From contig NZ_CALKTL010000055.1 of NCBI RefSeq assembly GCF_937997405.1, forward strand, positions 1 to 8,061: a DNA stretch of 8,061 nt. Direction: 5' to 3'. Below, piece by piece: positions 1 through 6,154 of the stretch. Numbering within the stretch: position 1 is the stretch's first letter; each line of letters begins with the position of its first letter. A program made the position numbers and the translations under genes. Below the pieces are notes generated by a model. It worked only from the letters and a program-made list of their open reading frames with translations. It searched no databases and was not told where the DNA came from. The DNA is from an uncultured Campylobacter sp. GTDB taxonomy: Bacteria; Campylobacterota; Campylobacteria; Campylobacterales; Campylobacteraceae.

Positions 1-485
1 GCGTCTTCGTTGAAGCGTTCCGAAGGTGTTCCTACAGCACGTAAGATCTGCTGTTTCAGATCATCCAACCCTTCAAATAAATCAATCACATTCCCTGCTT
101 CATCCAAAGCCAAAGCATTGATCGTAAAATCGCGCCGCCTACTAGCCTCGCGTTCGTCCGTAGCCAAAGCGACACTAAAGCCCTTGTGCCCGACGCCAGT
201 CTTGCTCTCGGTGCGCGGCAGCGAAACATCGAAATTTTTATATTTATATACAAAGTAGCTTTTGCCGACGCCCTGTGCGCCGAAGTCTTGCATAATTTGC
301 TCGAAACGGTGCGGATTCACATCGTAAAGCTCCACATCCACATCAGCACTCGCCCGCCCCAAAAAATGATCGCGCACGCAGCCGCCCACCAGATAGATGC
401 GTGAGCTAAATTTTTTAAGATAATCTAAAAGCGCGATGAAATCGTCATTTTGATAGATTTTCAAGTCGGTTTTCGATACTTGCAA
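1..485 (-). CDS. cca: CCA tRNA nucleotidyltransferase / poly(A) polymerase family, N-terminal part (cut by left edge)
   Basis: This enzyme adds or repairs the 3'-CCA end of tRNAs in the cytoplasm, using CTP and ATP without a nucleic-acid template. Only about 161 N-terminal residues are in the window; the 3' end lies beyond position 1. Class II nucleotidyltransferase signatures are clear: GGCVRD near residues 34-39, the metal-binding DVD near 48-50, RRRDFTINAL near 116-125, and the SERFNED segment at the edge. No ATG lies upstream of these motifs in frame, because a stop lies just upstream. The start must therefore be non-ATG: TTG at 485 (a GGAA lies about 8 nt upstream) or TTG at 464. I chose 485 because it has the better ribosome-binding context. 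The gene overlaps the end of the ciaD-like gene by 41 nt, or 20 nt with the alternative start, so the two are probably translationally coupled. A poly(A) polymerase of the same superfamily cannot be excluded, but CCA addition is the likelier role. Confidence 0.9.
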   Translation of the reverse strand, partial: MQVSKTDLKIYQNDDFIALLDYLKKFSSRIYLVGGCVRDHFLGRASADVDVELYDVNPHRFEQIMQDFGAQGVGKSYFVYKYKNFDVSLPRTESKTGVGHKGFSVALATDEREASRRRDFTINALALDEAGNVIDLFEGLDDLKQQILRAVGTPSERFNED

Positions 486-1803
486 GCAAAAATTCCATAA
501 ATTTTAAATTTAGCTCCACACGCGCGTTCAAATCGCCCTTCTCAAAAGCGTTCAGCCCCTCAAAAAGCACTAAAATTCGCTCTTTTATCGCGCTCAAAAA
601 CTCCGCTTCGCTTGAAATTTTAAAATCTGTATTTGCGAGATATTTTGATTTATCGCCCGCTTGTCTCGCAGCCCCAAGATGTCGCGCTGCTTCAGGATGG
701 CACGTGGCGGAATTTTTAGCACCAGAAGAAGCAAAACCTCCCGCTTGCATATCCTGCGCGGTGGAATTGCGAAGCTGCGGCGTGGCGAGCTCATCACCTC
801 GCACCCCAGGCATCGTAAAATTCTGTGACTGCGAAACGAAATTTTGCTGGCGCGTGGCAGCATTTCGGATCTCTAGTGCGGCGGAATTTTGAGCTTGAAG
901 CGACGCTAAATCCTGCTTTTTAGAATGCGCCGTACCGAAATAATCGTCAGCTTCGTTTTCTTTGAAATCAGAGCCAGGCCCAAAATTGTCATTGCTTAGC
1001 TCCTTAAAATGCGCGCCTAAAATACGAGGCGTCAAATCTTGCTTACTTTGGGAGTCGTCATCCGTAGAATTTAGCGCTAATTCAAAATCTTTACTTTCGG
1101 CAGAGCTTTGCGCTATGCTTGCGTCCCTGCTTTGCGGCGAAGCAAACCCATTCATATCGCTGCCTAAACTATCGTAAATTTCGCCTGCGATGCCCGATAA
1201 ATCACGAAAGCTTTCGTCAAATTTCGCGGCGGAGCTTTTTAAAATTCCATCGTTTGCAAAGGTTGAATTTGCGGAATCTTTGCTACTTGCAGAAGTGGAA
1301 TTTATAAAATTTTCTCCATTTAAAGAGACGGAGGCCACGGAATTTTCACTGCTTGTAAGATCAAAATTTTTAAAATTCTCCTCGCTGGAAAAAGTAAAAT
1401 TTTCATCTTTTACGGCAGATTTTTTTAAAGTAGCGTCCGCTGCAAATTCCGTGCTGCTATACGTAGAGCTCTTACTCGCCATGGAATTTGAATGATCGAA
1501 GGCGGAATTTAAAGCGTCCGATGAGACAAAGCGCGAAGTGAAATTTTTGGTATCCAAGGAAGTAAAATTTTGCGCGTTTGATGAAGCGATATTCGGTGCA
1601 GATGTAGAATTTAAGGCATCAGGTGCAATGGGATCTGGCGCAAAAGAAGTGGGGCTTAAAGCATCCTGCGAAGCCTGCGCCTCTGCCTCAGCGCTGTTTG
1701 CATTTGCAGCCCTCTCTTGCTGCGCCGCCAAATCTTGCATGCGCTTTTGTGCTTTCATCTCATTTACTGCTTCGATGATATCTTCCATTTCATTTTCATA
1801 CAT
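445..1803 (-). CDS. ciaD: CiaD-like protein with a long low-complexity central insert
   Basis: The gene encodes about 452 residues. The N-terminal 25 (ENEMEDIIEAVNEMKAQKRM) and the C-terminal 55 or so (FLSAIKERILVLFEGLN, then LKFMEFLLASIENRLENL) look like an ordinary helical protein. The C-terminus resembles what I recall of C. jejuni CiaD (Cj0788), a secreted invasion effector encoded next to cca. The homologue is about 160 residues as I recall it, so this copy is nearly three times longer. The extra sequence, roughly residues 30-395, is rich in Ser, Asn, Ala and Phe. It is built of degenerate units around NFT, NST or NSA (4 NFT, 5 NST and 4 NSA) and is probably disordered. No enzymatic motif, signal peptide or membrane segment is seen. 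The start is ATG at 1803, preceded by AGGTGG at 7 nt, rather than the TTG one codon earlier. It overlaps the small upstream gene by 8 nt and cca downstream. Homologues are sometimes labelled 2-oxoglutarate:acceptor oxidoreductase, but nothing here supports that activity. An effector role in this organism is inference. Confidence 0.72.
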   Translation of the reverse strand: MYENEMEDIIEAVNEMKAQKRMQDLAAQQERAANANSAEAEAQASQDALSPTSFAPDPIAPDALNSTSAPNIASSNAQNFTSLDTKNFTSRFVSSDALNSAFDHSNSMASKSSTYSSTEFAADATLKKSAVKDENFTFSSEENFKNFDLTSSENSVASVSLNGENFINSTSASSKDSANSTFANDGILKSSAAKFDESFRDLSGIAGEIYDSLGSDMNGFASPQSRDASIAQSSAESKDFELALNSTDDDSQSKQDLTPRILGAHFKELSNDNFGPGSDFKENEADDYFGTAHSKKQDLASLQAQNSAALEIRNAATRQQNFVSQSQNFTMPGVRGDELATPQLRNSTAQDMQAGGFASSGAKNSATCHPEAARHLGAARQAGDKSKYLANTDFKISSEAEFLSAIKERILVLFEGLNAFEKGDLNARVELNLKFMEFLLASIENRLENLSK

Positions 1804-2038
1804 CAATTAGCCACCTCTTAAATTCCGCTTGTTTGCTCGCATCGACGCTTAAAAAGCGCTCCAGCATCGCCATATTGACGCCAGAGCTTACTCGATGATT
1901 CAAATTTAGCCGCGCAAAAAGCACAGCCGCATCGCCATCTTGCGGATTATCGCGTAAAATACCGCGACAAATCCGCATTGCGCCGTAGATATCGCCTTTT
2001 TTCTCAAGCTCCATAGCGTATGCTAGCGCACCATTCAA
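1796..2038 (-). CDS. Small TPR-like hypothetical protein (80 aa)
   Basis: This is an 80-residue soluble protein of unknown function. Residues about 4-38 fit one tetratricopeptide-type helical hairpin: small residues at AYAMELEKKGD, Ala-Met in the second helix (YGAMRICRGIL), then the DNPQD turn followed by AAVLFARL. The rest is a helical tail ending in FKRWLIDV. There is no signal peptide, membrane segment or catalytic motif. The ATG at 2038 is preceded by AGGAG about 10 nt upstream, which overlaps the leuB stop codon. The gene begins 9 nt after leuB and its stop overlaps the ciaD-like start by 8 nt, so it is very probably cotranscribed and coupled to the latter. As I recall, a short hypothetical gene also precedes ciaD in C. 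jejuni, which would make this a conserved partner. TPR hairpins usually bind proteins, so an accessory role for the neighbour is possible but unproven. Confidence 0.75.
   Translation of the reverse strand: MNGALAYAMELEKKGDIYGAMRICRGILRDNPQDGDAAVLFARLNLNHRVSSGVNMAMLERFLSVDASKQAEFKRWLIDV
1811..1816 (-). promoter_or_regulatory. Ribosome binding site of the ciaD-like gene
   Basis: Read on the minus strand this is AGGTGG, inside GAGGTGG, placed 7 nt before the ATG at 1803. It lies inside the last codons of the preceding small gene. It is the basis for preferring ATG at 1803 over the adjacent TTG at 1806. Confidence 0.6.
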
Positions 2039-2047
2039 AGCTAGCTC

Positions 2048-3108
2048 CTAAGCCTTACTTGCGTAATCTGCGATGATCGAGCCGATCTCTGCGGTCGAGC
2101 AAATTTCTTTGGCGTCGTACTGCGCGATATCCTTGGTGCGGTATCCGTCGCGAAGCACGGCGCGTACGGCAAGCTCGATCGCCGCTGCCGCTTCATTCTC
2201 GACGAATGCGTATTTTAGCATCATCGCAGCGCTTAAGATCGTAGCGATCGGCCCTGCCCCGCGATGTCGGGCGCGCTGCCGTGGATCGGCTCGTAGATGC
2301 CTACCTTACCGCCGATACTCGCACTCGGAAGCAATCCGATCGAGCCGCAGATCATGCTCGCCTCATCGCTTAAAATATCGCCGAACAAATTCTCCGTCAA
2401 AATCACGTCGAACTGCGCAGGCGCCCGCACGAGCTGCATCGCGGCGTTATCTACGTACATAAACTCCAAATTTATCCCCTCGTAATTTCCCACTAGCTCG
2501 CTTACGACCTCGCGCCACAGCTGGCTTGTTTCAAGCACGTTGGCCTTATCCACGAGCGTTATCTTTTTGTTTCGCAAAAGCGCAGCCTCAAACGCGACCT
2601 TAGCCACGCGCTCGATCTCGGCGGCGTTGTAGCGCATCGTATTTAGCGCATCCTTTTCGTTTTTAACGCGCGGCTGCCCGAAATAAATCCCGCCCGTAAG
2701 CTCGCGCACCACCATTATATCGACGCCTTTGATGATCTCCGGCTTTAGCGTCGAAGCGTTTATCAGCTCATCAAAAATCATCGCAGGGCGCAGGTTTGCA
2801 AACGCCCCAAGCTCTTTGCGGATTTTAAGCAGCCCGCTTTCAGGTCGCAGTTCACGCGGCAAGCCATCCCATTTCGCGCCGCCGATCGCACCGAAAAGCA
2901 CTGCATCGCTTGATTTAGCGGCATTTAGCGTTTCATCCGGAAGCGGAACGCCCATAATGTCGATTGCGGAGCCGCCCATTAAACGGTAGTCAAAATTTAG
3001 CTCGAAATTAAATTTATGGCTTACGGCATCAAGCACCTTGATCGCCTCTTCGATGATCTCAGGGCCGATTCCGTCGCCTTTTATCACGCATACGTCGTAT
3101 TTTTTCAT
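2048..3108 (-). pseudogene. leuB: 3-isopropylmalate dehydrogenase, frameshifted near the C-terminus
   Basis: LeuB oxidatively decarboxylates 3-isopropylmalate with NAD in leucine biosynthesis, in the cytoplasm. Family motifs run in order: GDGIGPEI (residues 11-18), the substrate arginines in LLKIRKEL and FANLRP (93-108), RELTGGIYFG (135-144), VDKAN with the catalytic lysine (186-190), YVDNA (219-223), the metal-binding FGDILSDEAS (242-251) and HGSAPDIAGQG (276-286). After GQG, at about 2251, the frame breaks and reaches a stop at 2233. The correct continuation, starting IATILSAAMMLKYAF, resumes in another frame at 2248 and runs 66 residues to a TAG at 2048-2050. Alignment with the family motif GQ-IANP-IA implies that 10 nt are missing (codons for I, A, N and one base of P). 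Restoring them gives 356 residues, the usual length. The start is ATG at 3108 with AAGGA upstream, 9 nt after leuD. The lesion could be a real mutation or a sequencing or assembly error. The otherwise clean sequence suggests it is recent or artefactual. Confidence 0.9.
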
Positions 3109-3117
3109 CCAAATTCC

Positions 3118-3600
3118 TTACAAGTTTATCTTTGTTTTTGCGTAATTTATCGCTCCGCCCGCGTCGAGTAGCTTTTGCATAAACTCCGGTATCGCGCCGA
3201 ATTTATACTCAGTTTTTTGAGTTAAATTTTTAATTACGCCGCCCTTTAGATCGATGCTAAGCTCGTCGCCCTGCGCGATCTTATCCGTCTCGTCGCATTC
3301 GAGGATCAAAAAGCCCGTGTTGAAGCTGTTTCGATAAAAAATCCTAGCGAAGTTTTTTGCGATCACGCATGAAATTCCGGCGGCTTTAAGCGCCATCGGA
3401 GCGTGCTCACGAGAGCTGCCGCAGCCGAAATTTTTCCCCGCTACGATGATGTCGCCGCGAGCTATTTTGGACGAAAAATCCCTGTCCGCATCCTCCATGA
3501 TATGCGTAGCAAGCACCGCCGCATCGGAAGTGTTTAAGTAGCGCGCCGCGATAATAATGTCGGTGTCGATATCATCGCCGAATTTCCATACTTTTGCCAT
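3118..3600 (-). CDS. leuD: 3-isopropylmalate dehydratase small subunit
   Basis: LeuD is the swivelling small subunit that pairs with the [4Fe-4S] large subunit LeuC to isomerise 2-isopropylmalate to 3-isopropylmalate, the step before LeuB. The 160 residues match the short bacterial/archaeal form (E. coli LeuD is about 200). The N-terminus has WKFGDDIDTDIIIAARYLNT (residues 5-24), whose YLNT loop is the substrate-recognition region. The family signature NFGCGSSREHAP is at 57-68, and IFYRNSFNTG follows. The ATG at 3600 is preceded by AAGG about 8 nt upstream. It is the first gene of the minus-strand string, with leuB 9 nt downstream. No leuC or leuA is in the window, so the large subunit must be encoded elsewhere. 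Homologous small subunits act on citramalate or homoaconitate as well, but adjacency to leuB supports the leucine pathway. Confidence 0.93.
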   Translation of the reverse strand: MAKVWKFGDDIDTDIIIAARYLNTSDAAVLATHIMEDADRDFSSKIARGDIIVAGKNFGCGSSREHAPMALKAAGISCVIAKNFARIFYRNSFNTGFLILECDETDKIAQGDELSIDLKGGVIKNLTQKTEYKFGAIPEFMQKLLDAGGAINYAKTKINL

Positions 3601-3632
3601 ATTTCCGCCTTAAATTTTAAAATAGATGCACG

Positions 3633-3638
3633 ATTTTA
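3633..3638 (-). promoter_or_regulatory. Candidate -10 element for the leuD gene string
   Basis: On the minus strand this reads TAAAAT, about 33 nt before the leuD ATG, which would give a short leader. Campylobacter sigma-70 promoters typically rely on the -10 with a weak -35, and no clear -35 is seen here. The surroundings are very AT-rich, so a chance match is easy. Confidence 0.3.
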
Positions 3639-3794
3639 CCGACAAATTTATTAAAATCCGCTCAATCGCTCCGATACGAGGGCGAAATTCCTCGCTTGAA
3701 ATTTGGGGCTAAATTTAAGCGCGAGAGCGCAAAGATAGGAAGTGCGGAGGCGTTAAATTTAAAAGCGGCGGCGTAAGGGGCGGAATTTCGGCGC

Positions 3795-3828
3795 GCTAAT
3801 TTTCGTCTTGCAAGCACGAAATTTTAGC
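3795..3828. repeat. Imperfect 34-nt palindrome in the leuD-rpoD spacer
   Basis: The arms are GCTAA, then TTTCGT, then CTTG on the left, and CAAG, ACGAAA, TTAGC on the right. The symmetric core is CTTGCAAG. One unpaired base lies beside the core and two extra bases lie between the outer blocks. It could be an operator, a hairpin in a transcript or a terminator-like element. It lies about 160 nt upstream of the rpoD -10 element and about 195 nt upstream of leuD. Confidence 0.45.
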
Positions 3829-3955
3829 GGGCGATCTTAAATTTAGCTAAAAATATAACCTAAATTTTAAAATTTAGCCTAATCTCTAGAATTTAAAAAA
3901 TCATTAAATTTAGATGATTTGCGCCGTATATAAGCAAAAATAAAGAGCGTTTCGG

Positions 3956-3961
3956 TATAAT
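3956..3961 (+). promoter_or_regulatory. Probable rpoD promoter, -10 element
   Basis: A perfect TATAAT lies 44 nt before the rpoD ATG, which predicts a leader of about 37 nt. It is preceded by an A/T-rich tract with no strong -35, the usual arrangement for Campylobacter sigma-70 promoters. rpoD would thus be transcribed by its own product. AAGGAG at 3995-4000, 5 nt before the ATG, is the ribosome binding site. Confidence 0.65.
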
Positions 3962-4005
3962 CTAATTTCTCAAAACCAAAATACACAACGACACAAGGAG
4001 ATTTT

Positions 4006-5886
4006 ATGGCGAGCCCAAAAGACGCCTTAAGCCCCATCGAGCAATTTTTCGACGAAAATCAAAAAAGCTACATCACCTACGAAAGACTGATAAAATTTTT
4101 CGACAAAGCCCCCACCGCGACGGCTGTTAAGAAGGTCGAAGCGCTTACGAAAAAATTCGACGTTGAGCTAATCTCCGCCGCGGAAATCTCCAAAATCAAA
4201 AATTTAGAAGACGCGAAACTCAAAGAAGCGACGCAAAAAAGGCTGCTGGACGAGGGCTGGGACGAGGAGTTTGACCTATCCAGCGACGTCGAGCTTTTGG
4301 AGTGGAGCCGCTCTGACAGCCCGGTACGAATGTACCTGCGCGAAATGGGACAGATCCCGCTGCTGACCAAAGAAGAGGAGATCGAGATCAGCAAAAAAAT
4401 CGAGCTCGGCGAGGACATCATCATCGACGCGTTTTGCTCGGTGCCGTACTTAATAGACTTCATTTTAGACTATAAAGAGCCGCTCATCAACCGCGAACGC
4501 CGCGTCAAGGAGCTTTTCAAGAGCTTTGACGACAGCGACGAAGAGGGTGAAGAGGAGGACGAAGAGGAACTATCGGAGGAGGATTACGACGACGAGGAGG
4601 ATGAGGAGAGCGCGGACGAGGCGAAGCAAAAGCGCTCTAGAAAGAACGATAAGCGCGCCCTAAAGGTCATCGAAAGCTTCAAGGCTCTTGAAAAAGCCAA
4701 AAAGGATTGGATGAAATTTGCCGAGAAAAATGCCGAAGCGATTAAGCAGAGCAAGGGAATTTTATCGAAGCTAAACCTGGCGTTTAAAAAGAAAATTTTA
4801 AAAGAAAAGCTCATGGATCTGGGTCCAACTAGCAAGCTCATCACCGAGATCGTAAAATCGATGGAGACCGCGCTAAAAAGCGACGAAGGCTTCGAAAAAG
4901 AGCTCAAGCGCCTGGAATACAAGCTGCCGATGTTTAGCGCCGAACTGCGCGAAAATCACAAAAAAATCCTAAAAGATATCACGAAGCTCAGCAAGGACGA
5001 CATCATCGCGCGCGTGCCGGAAGCTACGATGGTCTCGACCTATGTCGATATAAAAAAGCTCTTTTTGACAAAAGAGGCGAGCAAAAAAAGCTTCAACCTA
5101 GAGCCCGAGCGGCTGAAAGAAATTTTAGAGCAGATTAAGCGCGGCAAGCGCATCAGCGACAATGCAAAAGCGCGTATGGCGAAGTCCAACCTGCGCCTGG
5201 TAGTCTCCATCGCCAAGCGCTACACCAACCGCGGGCTGCCGTTTTTAGACCTCATCCAGGAGGGCAACATCGGGCTTATGAAGGCGGTGGATAAATTTGA
5301 ATACAAACGCGGCTATAAATTTTCGACATACGCGACGTGGTGGATCCGCCAGGCGATCAGCCGCGCCATCGCCGATCAAGCGCGCACGATCCGCATCCCG
5401 ATCCATATGATCGAGACGATAAATCGAATTAATAAAATCACGCGCAAATATATGCAAGAAGGCGGCAAGGAGCCCGATATCAACGTCATCGCGCAAGAGG
5501 TGGGCCTTAGCGTCGATAAGGTAAAGCAGGTCATCAAAATCACAAAGGAGCCGATCAGCCTAGAAGCGCCGATCGGAAATGAGGATGACGGTAAATTCGG
5601 CGATTTCGTCGAAGACAAAAGCTCGGTTTCGCCGATCGAACAAATTTTAAAATCCGATCTCAAAGAGCAGATCGACGATATCTTAGAACAGCTCAACGAC
5701 CGCGAGCGAACGGTTATCCGCATGCGATTCGGGCTGCTTGACGACGAGAGCGACCGCACGCTTGAAGAGATAGGCAAGGAGCTCAACATCACTCGCGAGC
5801 GCGTCCGCCAGATCGAAAGCTCGGCGATCAAAAAGCTAAAACACCCAAAGATCGGCCGCAAACTCAAAACCTATATCGAGAGCTAA
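4006..5886 (+). CDS. rpoD: RNA polymerase primary sigma factor (sigma-70, RpoD)
   Basis: This is the housekeeping sigma factor that directs core RNA polymerase to -10/-35 promoters. The 626 residues are complete. Region 1.1 occupies roughly residues 1-80 and region 1.2 begins at DSPVRMYLREMG (104-115). The non-conserved region has a very acidic block of Asp/Glu at about 175-205, followed by a basic KQKRSRKNDKR segment. Region 2 runs from about 386, with AKSNLRLVVSIAKRY, DLIQEGNIGLMKAV and, for -10 recognition and melting, TYATWWIRQAI (about 441-451). Region 3 contains PDINVIAQEVGLS. Region 4 (about 567-615) has RTVIRMRFGL and the helix-turn-helix RTLEEIGKELN then TRERVRQIE. AAGGAG lies 5 nt before the ATG. 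It is a single gene between a divergent leu string and the CRISPR region, with its own TATAAT and a probable terminator. It is too long and complete to be an alternative sigma factor. Confidence 0.98.
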   Translation: MASPKDALSPIEQFFDENQKSYITYERLIKFFDKAPTATAVKKVEALTKKFDVELISAAEISKIKNLEDAKLKEATQKRLLDEGWDEEFDLSSDVELLEWSRSDSPVRMYLREMGQIPLLTKEEEIEISKKIELGEDIIIDAFCSVPYLIDFILDYKEPLINRERRVKELFKSFDDSDEEGEEEDEEELSEEDYDDEEDEESADEAKQKRSRKNDKRALKVIESFKALEKAKKDWMKFAEKNAEAIKQSKGILSKLNLAFKKKILKEKLMDLGPTSKLITEIVKSMETALKSDEGFEKELKRLEYKLPMFSAELRENHKKILKDITKLSKDDIIARVPEATMVSTYVDIKKLFLTKEASKKSFNLEPERLKEILEQIKRGKRISDNAKARMAKSNLRLVVSIAKRYTNRGLPFLDLIQEGNIGLMKAVDKFEYKRGYKFSTYATWWIRQAISRAIADQARTIRIPIHMIETINRINKITRKYMQEGGKEPDINVIAQEVGLSVDKVKQVIKITKEPISLEAPIGNEDDGKFGDFVEDKSSVSPIEQILKSDLKEQIDDILEQLNDRERTVIRMRFGLLDDESDRTLEEIGKELNITRERVRQIESSAIKKLKHPKIGRKLKTYIES

Positions 5887-5926
5887 AACAAAACGCCGAT
5901 ATAATTATTCTTTTTACTCTTTGAAC

Positions 5927-5961
5927 GCCCGGCAAATTTAAAATCCATTAGACAGCCGGGC
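5927..5961 (+). terminator. rpoD: Possible rpoD terminator hairpin
   Basis: GCCCGGC (5927-5933) pairs with GCCGGGC (5955-5961) in a perfect 7-bp GC-only stem around a 21-nt AT-rich loop. Only TTTG follows, so the U-tract is short. It begins about 40 nt after the rpoD stop codon. A weak Rho-independent terminator is the simplest reading. Confidence 0.45.
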
Positions 5962-6033
5962 TTTGACATCGGTATGATTGATCCTGACGCACGACAAAAA
6001 TTTAAATCCGCTAAGATCCAAGCCGGGGCTGTC
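5951..6033. repeat. Long-range inverted repeat downstream of rpoD
   Basis: GACAGCC (5951-5957) is the exact complement of GGCTGTC (6027-6033). Inside it, GGCT (5959-5962) matches AGCC (6021-6024), giving an 11-bp stem with a small internal loop around 58 nt. The left arm shares bases with the 5955-5961 arm of the shorter hairpin, so the two folds exclude each other. ATTTTTAGT follows the right arm closely. Confidence 0.4.
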
Positions 6034-6130
6034 AATAGTGTATTTTTAGTCTAAATTTATCAAATAGGACGCAAATCAAGGCACAGTAAAATCCAGCAGT
6101 ACTTAAAACCTCGATTTTTATGGGCTTAAG

Positions 6131-6154
6131 GTTTGAAGTTCGTAAGTTTCAAAC
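6131..6154. repeat. Hairpin joining the array-distal repeat to its flank
   Basis: GTTTGAA (6131-6137), just outside the array, is the inverse of TTCAAAC (6148-6154) inside the first repeat, separated by 10 nt. In a minus-strand array transcript, the final GTTTGAA handle would pair with the flank. It might mark the end of the array or stabilise the transcript. It could also be a remnant of a repeat in inverted orientation. Confidence 0.35.

Larger units (their letters stand above)
3601..4005. other. Divergent intergenic region between leuD and rpoD
   Basis: This 405-nt stretch separates two divergently transcribed genes, and I see no credible gene in it. Its left half is mixed in composition. 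Its right half (about 3838-3960) is very AT-rich with several AAATTTA words. It carries the rpoD promoter, a weak leuD -10 candidate and one imperfect palindrome, listed separately. Confidence 0.7.

Noticed and set aside
445..1803. N-X-S/T sequons in the CiaD-like insert as sites for Campylobacter N-glycosylation
   Set aside because: The bacterial PglB consensus needs an acidic residue two places before Asn, and I found only one convincing case (DENFT). The protein has no Sec signal peptide, so it should not meet the periplasmic enzyme.
1190..1810. Plus-strand open frames opposite the ciaD-like gene, rich in KFSS/EFA peptides
   Set aside because: They are antisense shadows of the low-complexity insert. 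The minus-strand frame has conserved ends, a ribosome binding site and operon context.
5376..5867. Long minus-strand open frame opposite rpoD
   Set aside because: It is an antisense shadow of the conserved sigma-70 regions 2-4, and its Ser/Leu-rich product is typical of such shadows.
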